DNA from: an uncultured Bacilli bacterium
Lineage (GTDB): Bacteria > Bacillota_I > Bacilli_A > RF39 > UBA660
Reading direction: 5' to 3'
Length of the DNA: 45,370 bases
NCBI GenBank assembly: GCA_934168245.1
Contig: CAKPMY010000013.1
Location: 1-45,370, forward strand
Positions 1-8,014 of the stretch are shown piece by piece. The notes beneath the pieces are model-generated. The model searched no databases, was not told where the DNA came from, and saw only the letters and a program-made list of their open reading frames with translations. Numbering within the stretch: position 1 is the stretch's first letter; each line of letters begins with the position of its first letter. Made by a program: the position numbers and the translations under genes.

Positions 1-36
1 TCACCTGTGAATTATAGGTTACAATCCTCTAATTAG
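1..36 (+). CDS. IS3-family transposase (OrfB), C-terminal fragment
   Basis: Frame 1 from the window edge reads SPVNYRLQSSN then TAG. A closing (L/M)SPV(N/Q/E)YR motif is characteristic of the C-terminus of IS3-family OrfB integrase-type (DDE, rve) transposases. The stop lies 15 bases before the terminal inverted repeat, the usual spacing for these elements. Only 11 codons are visible, so whether the transposase is intact cannot be told. Confidence 0.72.
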   Translation, partial: SPVNYRLQSSN

Positions 37-76
37 AAACTATTAATAAACTGTCCAACTTTTGGGGTTCAGTTCA
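1..76 (+). mobile_element. IS3-family (IS150-like) element, right end only
   Basis: The last 25 bases of this segment (52-76, beginning TGTCCAACTTTTGGGG and ending GTTCA) match the form of the right terminal inverted repeat of IS150-group IS3-family elements, whose left ends read TG(A/T)ACTGACCCCAAAAGTTGGACA. A transposase 3' end precedes it in the correct orientation, so the element continues off the left edge. Target duplication cannot be checked because the left end is outside the window. The match is from memory of the family, not a search. Confidence 0.8.
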
Positions 77-160
77 TCAATAAATGTCTACATTTTTTAT
101 AGTTAAATTTGAATGTGTAGTAGATTTATAGAGACGAATGAATGAATATATTATTTGGCA

Positions 161-185
161 AAAAACATTCCTCTTGAATGTTTTT
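161..185. terminator. Hairpin, candidate bidirectional terminator
   Basis: Perfect 10-bp inverted repeat AAAAACATTC / GAATGTTTTT around the 5-base loop CTCTT, with T-rich flanks on both strands. It could end transcription leaving the IS on plus, or back up the minus-strand terminator at about 250-279. Confidence 0.5.
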
Positions 186-246
186 CTATTTCCTCTTTAA
201 GATGAATAAATGTATTCTGTGACAGGGAAATATTTCTTTTGTGGCA

Positions 247-279
247 AACAAAAAGAGCATTATTTTGATATGCCCTTTT
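247..279 (-). terminator. Rho-independent terminator of the LtaS-like operon
   Basis: Read on minus: AAAAGGGCAT, a short loop, then ATGCTCTTTT with a further T, one mismatched pair in the stem. It starts a few bases after the stop of the gene ending at 283. Confidence 0.65.
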
Positions 280-282
280 CTT

Positions 283-909
283 TTACTTTAATTCAGCCAA
301 GTATAGTTTTTTATCTTGATTAACAAATATTAGAGTTGCTTCAGTTTGGTAATTAGCAAAATCACTATCTGTATAATCCCATTTAACTTTTACTTTATAA
401 GCATTTTCATCGATTGTATCGCCATAGGTAAAAGTTGTTTTTTCTACACTTTCTACTTCGACAGTGTTAACTTCTGGTAAGTTTTGATTTCTATTATTAT
501 AGATGTTACTTTCTACATATTTATAAAAAGTATTTTCAGCATTTTCTAGAAAGTTATTTAATATGTCTGGGTGAACTATATCTACTCCCCCGACATCTGT
601 TTTAGCAGTTTTATCGGCTAGTGAATAAAAGTCTACAACAAACATTTCAGATAGTTTGGAAGCATATTTTTCATAATCCACTTCATCACTTTCTAAGATT
701 TTTACTAGGTCTTTGAATAGTTCTTGGTATTTTTTACTTTTATTATCTTTCAAGACATAGCCATATTCTTTTATTTCTTTTAAGACTTTAGCCTCTTTTA
801 TGACTGGTTTACTAAGGAATGATTTATAAATAAATATTCCGGCTACGGCTACTACTAATAATACTATTACGGTGATAATGGTTATTTTTGCTTTCTTTTT
901 TAATTTCAT
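283..909 (-). CDS. Membrane-anchored hypothetical protein
   Basis: 208 residues. A lysine-rich start (MKLKKKAK) is followed by one hydrophobic segment at about residues 9-29, then an extracytoplasmic domain rich in Lys, Glu and aromatic residues. There is no lipobox cysteine, so it is a signal-anchored protein rather than a lipoprotein. The start lies one base after the stop of the LTA-synthase-like gene, so the two are cotranscribed and probably translationally coupled. That suggests a role at the cell surface or in envelope polymer synthesis, but this rests on context only. The C-terminal part (about 120-208) has the alternating beta-strand look of an NTF2-like or Cystatin-like fold; I cannot assign a family. 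Confidence 0.75.
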   Translation of the reverse strand: MKLKKKAKITIITVIVLLVVAVAGIFIYKSFLSKPVIKEAKVLKEIKEYGYVLKDNKSKKYQELFKDLVKILESDEVDYEKYASKLSEMFVVDFYSLADKTAKTDVGGVDIVHPDILNNFLENAENTFYKYVESNIYNNRNQNLPEVNTVEVESVEKTTFTYGDTIDENAYKVKVKWDYTDSDFANYQTEATLIFVNQDKKLYLAELK

Positions 910-910
910 A

Positions 911-2998
911 TTAACTTCCTTTCTCTACTTGTTCTATTGTAACTTTATTTTCTTCATTTTTTTCTAGTAAGTTGAAGACAATTATGTCATTTGAAACATC
1001 TAGTAAGTTATTAGTGTATTCAGTATTTTTCTTGATTTCTTCTTCACTTATAGCCTCACCATTTAGTGATAGATACTCTACTTTTTGACTGTTATAATAG
1101 GCTTTATTCGTTACCCAATTACCATTAGGGAAACATACTATATTACTACCTATTACATTAAATATGTCGTGTCCTAGTTGGTATTCATTATAGAAACCAA
1201 ACATATTACCTAGGGTTGGCATAGCATCATACATACCCATAACTTCTGTTACTTCCATATTGTATTTTGTGCCAGCCATATCTTTAGTCCAAATTATAAA
1301 TGGTACTTTTCTGCCTAATTCATATTGATATGAATCATATTCTTTGTAGTTTGGATCATCTTTATCTAAGATAGAATTTGTTTCTTTATCGTAATTATAT
1401 AATAAATCATAATCTTTTCTTGGAAGTCTAGCATCATGGTCTCCATATAAGACTACTACAGTGTTATCTAATAGACCATTGGTATCTAAGTCTTCAAGTA
1501 ATTGACCTAAAGCACTATCAGCATAGTGAACAGATTTAAAGTAGTTACCTAGTTTTGTTCCTTCCATGTAGGACTTAACTATTTCTTCTGTTGTGCCATC
1601 TTCATTAGTGTTTGTTTCTTTCATATCTACGGCAAATTCACCATACTTTTCAGTATCAGAGAATGGTGTATGGTTGGTTAGCATTATCATCAAACCATAC
1701 CAGTTGTCGTATTCTTCATTTATTTTTACTAATTTTGGAATAGATTGTTTAAAGAACTCTTTGTCTGATAGGCCTAAGCCAATAGTGGTTTCTGGAGTTA
1801 CTTTATAATCTTTTTTACTATAGAATCTTTGGTAGCCTAGACTATTATGCATTGTTCGACGATTCCAGAAGTCGGCATTGTTAGCATGCATACTGAAAGT
1901 ATAGTAGCCTTGCTCATTTAGTAATTTTGGAATAGAATTATAAGTTCTATTAGAATATGATACAAAGGCTGTTCCAGATTTAGTTGGCATTAGAGATGTA
2001 GAGAAAGTTAATTCAGTATCACTACTTGTACCAACACTAACTTGAGAGAAGTAATTTGAAAAATACATTCCTTCACTGGCAAGTTTATTTAAAGTTGGAC
2101 TTACCTCTTCCCCATTAAATTCTAGACCAATGACATTATTTTGCATACTTTCGGCATGAATTACTAGTATGTTTTTATTTTTAAATATACCAGTATATTC
2201 ATTAGTCTTTGGTGTTTCTCTAGTAGCAAAGTAATCATTGAAGTTTTTCTTGGCTTTATCATAACCAAACATTGAGTTTAATTTTGGTTGAAGTGATGTT
2301 ATCAAGTCATTACTTTGATAGATATATATACCAAATCTTGTAACTATATATTCTTTATTCCATTGCTTTACAAATCTTGAAACATCTAGTGATGTTAAGG
2401 TTATGATAAATAGTCCTAGAATTGCGGCTCCGGCAATAAGAGTACTTGTCATTTTCTTTTTACGAGTTGATTTTGACTCGATTTTTTTGTAATAGTTTTT
2501 CTTCTTTAATTTAATATGAATAAATATTAAAACTACTGGACCGATGACATAGACTAAGTCTTTTAGTTGTAAGACATTTTCTACAACAGCATCACCGACA
2601 TCACCAATGTACTGTGTTAGTGATAGCATCGATACAGAGGCAAAAGATGAGTAAAATGTGTAGTATACAGAGTTAATCATACAAATTGCACTTAGGAATA
2701 TGTCTAAGATTAAGTAATAGGTGAACCTATTCTTAGGATGACATAAGTAACCGAATGATCCTAGAATCACTATTACGGCTAAGTCCCCCATAATGGCCTT
2801 TATTGATAAGTAATTAGCCATGGAATGAATACAGAAGAATCTTAGCATAGTAGCATTTACTAAACAAGTTATTACATAGATTAGGAATAATTGGTTATTC
2901 TTTATATATTCTCTAATAATATGATTTTCTTTGGCCTGTTTTATTGAGTTTTTTACTTTTTTCATTGTGTTTTTAAATCTAAATTTAATTCTCTTCAT
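911..2998 (-). CDS. ltaS: LTA synthase family sulfatase-type transferase
   Basis: 695 residues. Five hydrophobic segments lie within the first 205 residues, followed by an extracellular sulfatase-fold domain (about 272-640). This is the architecture of LtaS, which polymerises glycerol phosphate from phosphatidylglycerol onto a glycolipid outside the membrane. Landmark residues are visible: metal ligand E283 (IHAES), nucleophile T324 (VGTSSD), the NNADFWNR block with W378 and R380, H443 (NHTPF), and D520-H521 (YGDHD). The start has GAGG seven bases upstream and a consensus promoter at 3020-3048. The family also includes primases (LtaP/YvgJ) and phosphoglycerol transferases, so the exact polymer is uncertain; the catalytic set looks complete. 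It is followed by a small anchored protein in the same operon. Confidence 0.85.
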   Translation of the reverse strand: MKRIKFRFKNTMKKVKNSIKQAKENHIIREYIKNNQLFLIYVITCLVNATMLRFFCIHSMANYLSIKAIMGDLAVIVILGSFGYLCHPKNRFTYYLILDIFLSAICMINSVYYTFYSSFASVSMLSLTQYIGDVGDAVVENVLQLKDLVYVIGPVVLIFIHIKLKKKNYYKKIESKSTRKKKMTSTLIAGAAILGLFIITLTSLDVSRFVKQWNKEYIVTRFGIYIYQSNDLITSLQPKLNSMFGYDKAKKNFNDYFATRETPKTNEYTGIFKNKNILVIHAESMQNNVIGLEFNGEEVSPTLNKLASEGMYFSNYFSQVSVGTSSDTELTFSTSLMPTKSGTAFVSYSNRTYNSIPKLLNEQGYYTFSMHANNADFWNRRTMHNSLGYQRFYSKKDYKVTPETTIGLGLSDKEFFKQSIPKLVKINEEYDNWYGLMIMLTNHTPFSDTEKYGEFAVDMKETNTNEDGTTEEIVKSYMEGTKLGNYFKSVHYADSALGQLLEDLDTNGLLDNTVVVLYGDHDARLPRKDYDLLYNYDKETNSILDKDDPNYKEYDSYQYELGRKVPFIIWTKDMAGTKYNMEVTEVMGMYDAMPTLGNMFGFYNEYQLGHDIFNVIGSNIVCFPNGNWVTNKAYYNSQKVEYLSLNGEAISEEEIKKNTEYTNNLLDVSNDIIVFNLLEKNEENKVTIEQVEKGS

Positions 2999-3019
2999 AT
3001 TTCAACCTCACTAGTATAT

Positions 3020-3048
3020 ATTATAGCATTATGATTAGTTTTTTTCAA
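3020..3048 (-). promoter_or_regulatory. SigA-type promoter for ltaS-like operon
   Basis: On minus, TTGAAA (3043-3048), 17 bases, TATAAT (3020-3025). It is placed about 20 bases upstream of the start codon at 2998. Confidence 0.75.
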
Positions 3049-3134
3049 TCTATGTAGTTATATTAGACGACAGAGTTAAGAATTTTGTGTTTGATAGTAA
3101 ACATGGGAAGTTTTATCTATGTGGATATAAAGAA

Positions 3135-3161
3135 GAAAAAGTACTGCTTTTAATCAGTACT
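3135..3161 (-). terminator. Terminator overlapping the yihY-like stop codon
   Basis: Minus strand AGTACTG, 8-base loop, CAGTACT followed by TTTTC. The left arm contains the last codons of the gene that ends at 3150, so the stop codon sits in the hairpin. Confidence 0.75.
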
Positions 3162-3986
3162 CTCTTTTAGATAGTTTTTTTCGTTCTGATAACTACCAGC
3201 ATTTATTACTAGGCCTAAGACAAATATATAAGATAGCATATATACCCATAGTAATAAAATTATAATATTAGAAATACTTCCATAGAAAATATCATATTTA
3301 GTAAAGGTATCTAAATAGAATGAATATATTTCTGAACATAGAATCCAACTTATAGTGGTAAAGATTGAACCTTTAGTAGTTGTTTTGCTTCCTATTTCTT
3401 CATCTGGAGCAATTACATATATTATTTTAATATTAAAGTAAATTATAATTATACTTAATGGGTACTTTAATAATTTGTATATTCTAAAGAAGAATTCTAC
3501 AGTCGCTGAATTATCAAAAGATGTACGCAGTAAGTTAAATATACTATCTCCAAATACTGGGATTACTAGTAGGAAGAACATTACTTCTACTAGGATTAAG
3601 GTCATTAGAATGGCTTTTACTCGGCGACTTATGACATCTTTTGGTTTGATTTTATATATTTCATTAGAGGCTACTATAATCGAGTGAGTACCATTTGATG
3701 CTAGGATGAAGGCTGAGAAAAAGAAGACTCCGATGTTGAAATTTAAACCTTTTCCAGAGATTATGCCGGTAATAAAATCTTCTACTCCTTCGGGAATAGA
3801 AATGTTTAGGGCACTTTTGACTATTTCTAAGGAGATAGAAAATTTTGTTGCTAAAGCACCTAGCAGAGCAACAATTGGAATGAGAGATAAGACAAAGAAA
3901 AAAGCGAGATTTCCAGGTAAAATTCTCATCTCAGGCTTTTTAATTAAATTAATTGCTTTCCTTAAGAACCCTTTTGCTCGCTCCAT
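3150..3986 (-). CDS. YihY/BrkB family inner membrane protein
   Basis: About 278 residues with six predicted membrane segments. The N-terminal block (LPGNLAFFFVLSLIPIVALL) is the hallmark of the YihY/virulence factor BrkB family, once misnamed RNase BN. Family members are integral membrane proteins of uncertain function, proposed to be transporters. A longer reading from TTG at 3995 is possible, but ATG at 3986 (MERAKGF) has AGAGG about nine bases upstream and is preferred. It starts 13 bases after the GGDEF gene stop, so it is the last gene of that three-gene operon. Confidence 0.85.
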   Translation of the reverse strand: MERAKGFLRKAINLIKKPEMRILPGNLAFFFVLSLIPIVALLGALATKFSISLEIVKSALNISIPEGVEDFITGIISGKGLNFNIGVFFFSAFILASNGTHSIIVASNEIYKIKPKDVISRRVKAILMTLILVEVMFFLLVIPVFGDSIFNLLRTSFDNSATVEFFFRIYKLLKYPLSIIIIYFNIKIIYVIAPDEEIGSKTTTKGSIFTTISWILCSEIYSFYLDTFTKYDIFYGSISNIIILLLWVYMLSYIFVLGLVINAGSYQNEKNYLKESTD

Positions 3987-3999
3987 TCTTATCAACCTC

Positions 4000-6042
4000 T
4001 TATTTTAAATCTTCTTTATTGGCTATCATTTGAATTGTGGCTTCGTTAATAGCATCATCTAGAGTTTTAATTTTATCTAGAATCATACTATAACCTACTG
4101 CCCCACCAAATTCATGTGGTAGTCCTTTCATTTCTTTAGCAATTTTCTTAGTATAAGTTTCCACTTGTCTTTCACTATAACCAACTAAGTAAATTAAGAA
4201 TTCATTACCGTCAGTACGCATGATTTCACTGTTTTCTAGTTGAGTATTTACTAAAATTCCGGCGGCTTTTATGATTAATTGGTCTCCTTCTTCATGACCA
4301 AAGTTATCATTTACATATTTAACATTGTTTAAATCTACCATGACTATTGCTTGTGGATAAACATTACATTCTTCCCATTCAGGCATCTTAGCATTTAAGT
4401 AGTTTCTGTTTTTTAATGATGTAAGCATATCAGTATATTTATGTCTTTCACTTGTCTTTACTTTCTTTACTTTTCTCTTTTTCTTTAGAATTAAGTAAAC
4501 ACCTAGAAGTACTGCTAGTGGAATAAAGACAACGGCCAATACTATGGTATATACTTGTTGGAATGTTGAACCTTCTAGAATTGAAGCATGTAAGTTTTCA
4601 ATTCCAGCATTTCTATAATTATAATACGAATTAGTATTAATAATGTAATTAAATAAGTCATAGAAGGCTTTATTGTCTTTTTTAACCATAAATTTATAGT
4701 CATTTAACATGTTATCTAAATATAATAAGTTAAAGTCTTTAAACTTTGTAGTTTGATAATTATTATAAATTTCTCGATCTAAGACAATTAGTTTATTACC
4801 AGCATTTTTTAATAATTTGTCGATGGTGTCATAACCTTTTATATTAGCACGTGAATTAGTTGAGAAATAGTTATATAAAGAATCTTCTTTTAACATAACT
4901 ATATCTTGACCTTTTAGACTTTCAAATGAGTTAACAATATGATTGTCTTTTTGGTAACCTAATACAACGTATTGTTCTATAAAGGTTGATAAGGTTGCAT
5001 AGTATTTATCGTTGTTGTAGTTATAATAATCAAAGTAAACATCTATTTCACCTTTATCAATGGCTTTTTGTAATTCTTCTTTTGTTTTGTATTCTTTATA
5101 CTTAAAGTTAATATCGGCTAAACGGGTAATACGTTCGATGTATTCTCCAGCGATACCGGCTAGTTTACCATTTACTAAGACTTCGTATGGAGTATTAGAA
5201 ACAAAACCATAAGTATAATTTTTAGATATTAAAGAAGATTTTTCTTTAGCACTTAGATTATTTTTTAATAAGTAATAGTCTAAGTAGGCTTTATTATATT
5301 CTTTAGTATAGGCTGTTAAGCGCCATTTGTTATAGTATTTTGTTACTATTTTATTTAGTTCTTCATTGTCATCACTTAATGTTAAGACTATTTGTTTTTT
5401 CATCTCTGTTAAGTAATAATTGATAAAGTACTTGTCTTTTTCGATTGTATAATCTAAATACATAATGTTTGGTACTACAATCATATTTACTTGATCATTA
5501 TCTAGTGCTGTATATAGACTAGTGATATCTTTATAAGATTTGTATGATAAATTATTTCCACCTTTTAAGTAGTAACTTATTTCTTCAGCATCATCTTCAA
5601 AGACTCCAAAGATAGTATTGCGCATATCTTTAGTACTATTAATTCTTTCATAAGTCTTGCCTACAATTATATAGTTATCATTAAATAAGAATAAGTTATT
5701 ATCTTTTAAAGTAGCATCATTACTTAGTATCTCGATTCGATAACTATTAGTTGAAGGTGATGATGTTTTTAAGTATGGTATTTTATTAAATTCGATACCA
5801 ACATTCTTTTGGAAGTCATCTAAGAAATTAAAGATTACTCCTTCACCATTCATTCCATATAATGGATAGTCATTTACTACTTCAAAGTCATAGGTTTTAT
5901 CTTTATTTTTTTGAACCCATCTTTTTTCAGATACTGTTAAAGTTGTAGTTTTGTCTTCTTTATTATAGTGACGATAGACTACGACAAATAAGAGACTCGC
6001 TATTAGAAGTGGAATTAAAATTATTAAAAATTTCTTTTTCAT
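4000..6042 (-). CDS. Periplasmic-binding-domain receptor with GGDEF domain
   Basis: 680 residues. An N-terminal membrane anchor (about 5-22) is followed by a large extracellular region with two segments resembling solute-binding (SBP_bac_3/PBPb) domains at about 50-245 and 275-470. A second membrane helix (about 498-519) leads to a cytoplasmic GGDEF domain (about 535-680). Metal- and nucleotide-binding residues D570 and the NDNFGHEEGD block are present. The signature, however, is DGNEF (611-615) instead of GGDEF: the first Gly is Asp and the active-site Asp is Asn. No RxxD inhibitory site precedes it. It is probably a ligand sensor making, or only binding, cyclic dinucleotide or GTP; activity is doubtful. 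It overlaps the upstream gene by 4 bases (ATGA). Confidence 0.82.
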   Translation of the reverse strand: MKKKFLIILIPLLIASLLFVVVYRHYNKEDKTTTLTVSEKRWVQKNKDKTYDFEVVNDYPLYGMNGEGVIFNFLDDFQKNVGIEFNKIPYLKTSSPSTNSYRIEILSNDATLKDNNLFLFNDNYIIVGKTYERINSTKDMRNTIFGVFEDDAEEISYYLKGGNNLSYKSYKDITSLYTALDNDQVNMIVVPNIMYLDYTIEKDKYFINYYLTEMKKQIVLTLSDDNEELNKIVTKYYNKWRLTAYTKEYNKAYLDYYLLKNNLSAKEKSSLISKNYTYGFVSNTPYEVLVNGKLAGIAGEYIERITRLADINFKYKEYKTKEELQKAIDKGEIDVYFDYYNYNNDKYYATLSTFIEQYVVLGYQKDNHIVNSFESLKGQDIVMLKEDSLYNYFSTNSRANIKGYDTIDKLLKNAGNKLIVLDREIYNNYQTTKFKDFNLLYLDNMLNDYKFMVKKDNKAFYDLFNYIINTNSYYNYRNAGIENLHASILEGSTFQQVYTIVLAVVFIPLAVLLGVYLILKKKRKVKKVKTSERHKYTDMLTSLKNRNYLNAKMPEWEECNVYPQAIVMVDLNNVKYVNDNFGHEEGDQLIIKAAGILVNTQLENSEIMRTDGNEFLIYLVGYSERQVETYTKKIAKEMKGLPHEFGGAVGYSMILDKIKTLDDAINEATIQMIANKEDLK

Positions 6043-6509
6043 TCGGCACTTCCTGTTCTATCTTTTGTCCATGTAATACTATCTTTACTATGGTGACGGT
6101 ATCCAATAATTGGGAATTCAGTTGACTCTGAGTCTTTTGTTATGAAAATTTGAAAATCATAATATTTCTTCTCAGCATCACTAAATACTTCTAAGGCTTT
6201 AGTTCCATAACCTTTAGCAACTTCTAGTGAAACATCTGAGGAAACAGTAAGTATTATTTCAACTGTTTTTCCAGAAATACGAGAAGATACTTTAGTTACA
6301 GAGTCTTCCTTTAATTTGTCTTCAATACTTGCTAGTGTTTTATTAGATATTTTTACTTTATCAATACCATCTAGACGATCTCCATAGATTGCTTTACCAG
6401 AGTTTGGAAATAAAGCATTTTTTACGGGAATTAATAATATTACAAGTAATAGGAAGATTCCTATTGCTATAAACATCTTTTTATTTTTCTTAATATATTT
6501 CAAAATCAT
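6039..6509 (-). CDS. Membrane-anchored hypothetical protein, first gene of GGDEF operon
   Basis: 156 residues from ATG at 6509 (a GTG one codon earlier is possible). One hydrophobic helix at about residues 12-29 is followed by an extracytoplasmic domain of about 125 residues with alternating beta/alpha character. There is no lipobox. It is translationally coupled to the binding-domain/GGDEF receptor (ATGA overlap) and driven by a consensus promoter, so it may be an accessory or ligand-presenting subunit of that receptor. This is inference from gene order; no family was recognised. Confidence 0.75.
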   Translation of the reverse strand: MILKYIKKNKKMFIAIGIFLLLVILLIPVKNALFPNSGKAIYGDRLDGIDKVKISNKTLASIEDKLKEDSVTKVSSRISGKTVEIILTVSSDVSLEVAKGYGTKALEVFSDAEKKYYDFQIFITKDSESTEFPIIGYRHHSKDSITWTKDRTGSAE

Positions 6510-6526
6510 CACATCCTAGTATTTTA

Positions 6527-6555
6527 ATTATACATCATATATGTACCTTTTTCAA
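6527..6555 (-). promoter_or_regulatory. SigA-type promoter for GGDEF operon
   Basis: On minus, TTGAAA (6550-6555), 17 bases, TATAAT (6527-6532), 18 bases upstream of the ATG at 6509. Confidence 0.75.
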
Positions 6556-6556
6556 T

Positions 6557-6568
6557 TAGCAATTGCTA
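6557..6568. promoter_or_regulatory. Palindrome abutting the GGDEF operon -35, candidate operator
   Basis: TAGCAATTGCTA is a perfect 12-bp palindrome one base upstream of the -35 box. There is no T-tract suited to a terminator of gatB, although part of a weak terminator is an alternative. Confidence 0.3.
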
Positions 6569-6592
6569 GAGTGGTTAGTTGGTGTTTATGAA

Positions 6593-8014
6593 CTATTGTA
6601 ATTCTTCTATAAGTATATTCATGGCTAGTTTAGGATTTGCACTACCCTTTGTTTCTTTCATTACTTGACCCATTAAGAATTTAATAGCACGGTCATGGCC
6701 ATTTTTATAGTCAGTAACACTTTCACTATTTTCAGAAACAATCTTTTTAATTATTTCTCTTAGAGCTGTATCATCTGTTATATTTTCAATACCTGATTCT
6801 TTAATAATTTCAGAGATTGCTTTATCTTCTTCTAGAACTTTATCTAAAATATCTTTTAAGTTTTTACTAGTTAGAGTATTATCAGATATTTTATTTACTA
6901 ACTCTACCATACGTTCTTTAGTTAGAGTGGTATCTGTAATTGCTTTTTCAGTCTTATTTAAGTATGCAGAAATGTCGCCTAAAAGTAAGTTACTAGCGAT
7001 TTTAAAATCTATATCTTCAGTTAATAGCGTATTAAAATAGTCACTTAATGGCTTGTTTTGAACAAGTTTTTTGGCATTAATTTCAGAAACATTCTTTTCC
7101 ATGTAAAGACTTCTTCTTTCATCAGGTAACATTTCAATAGTGTTTCTTACCTCTTCGATCATAGCATCTGTTAAATATAAGTATGGAATGTCTGGTTCTG
7201 GGAAATAACGATAGTCATTACCAGTTTCCTTAATACGCATTAGAACTGTATCGCCAAGTTTATCATCATAACGTCTGGTTTGTTCTTTAAAAGTTTCACC
7301 TTTTTCTAATAGTTCAGTTTGACGGATAATTTCTTTTTCAATACTTATACCAACATTAGAAATTGAACCAATATTTTTGATTTCACATTTAGTTCCTAAT
7401 GGATCTGTTTCATTTTTTCTAATTGAGACATTGGCCTCACAGCGCATTGAACCTTCTTCCATTTTACAATCACTTATATCAGTATAGAATAGTAGTTCTT
7501 TTAGTTTTTCTAGATATAGTTTGGCTTCAGTACTACTACTGATACATGGTTTAGTTACTATTTCAATTAGTGGAACTCCGGCTCTATTGAAGTCTAGAAG
7601 AGTTTTGTCGCCTCGATGAGTACTCTTACAAGTATCTTCTTCAATATGCATTTCTTCTATTTCAATTTTCTTTTTTGTACCATCAACTTCTATTTCTACA
7701 TAACCGTCATAGCCTATTGGAGTTCGGCCTTGAGTAATCTGAAAGTTTTTTGGATTATCTGGATAGAAGTAATTTTTTCTATCAAAGTGCATTTCTTTTC
7801 TTATTTTACAATTTAAAACACAAGCTGCTTTTATAGCTAGATTTACGACTTCTTTATTTAATGTTGGTAATGTACCTGGATAACCTAAGTCAACTACATT
7901 AGTCAAAGAATTAGCCATTTGACCATATCCGTTTAGGGAGTTTGAAAATATTTTAGTATTTGTCTTTAATTCTACATGGACTTCGATACCAATTGTTGGA
8001 ATGTAATTAGTCAT
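6593..8014 (-). CDS. gatB: Asp/Glu-tRNA amidotransferase subunit B
   Basis: 473 residues, the normal GatB length. It is the kinase/tRNA-binding subunit of GatCAB, which phosphorylates and transamidates Glu-tRNAGln (and Asp-tRNAAsn). Typical blocks are present: IGIEVHVELKT at the N-terminus, FDRKNYFYPDNPKNFQITQ, and EADIP-like EPDIPYL, followed by the C-terminal YqeY-like tail domain. I chose ATG at 8014 (MTNYIPTIG) because GGAGGTG lies eight bases upstream. A longer reading from 8029 would start inside that ribosome-binding site. The gene overlaps gatA by 8 bases and is the last gene of gatCAB. Confidence 0.96.
   Translation of the reverse strand: MTNYIPTIGIEVHVELKTNTKIFSNSLNGYGQMANSLTNVVDLGYPGTLPTLNKEVVNLAIKAACVLNCKIRKEMHFDRKNYFYPDNPKNFQITQGRTPIGYDGYVEIEVDGTKKKIEIEEMHIEEDTCKSTHRGDKTLLDFNRAGVPLIEIVTKPCISSSTEAKLYLEKLKELLFYTDISDCKMEEGSMRCEANVSIRKNETDPLGTKCEIKNIGSISNVGISIEKEIIRQTELLEKGETFKEQTRRYDDKLGDTVLMRIKETGNDYRYFPEPDIPYLYLTDAMIEEVRNTIEMLPDERRSLYMEKNVSEINAKKLVQNKPLSDYFNTLLTEDIDFKIASNLLLGDISAYLNKTEKAITDTTLTKERMVELVNKISDNTLTSKNLKDILDKVLEEDKAISEIIKESGIENITDDTALREIIKKIVSENSESVTDYKNGHDRAIKFLMGQVMKETKGSANPKLAMNILIEELQ

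Noticed and set aside
3150..3986. RNase BN annotation for the YihY/BrkB protein
   Set aside because: The historic name is wrong for this family; RNase BN is a metallo-beta-lactamase-fold enzyme.
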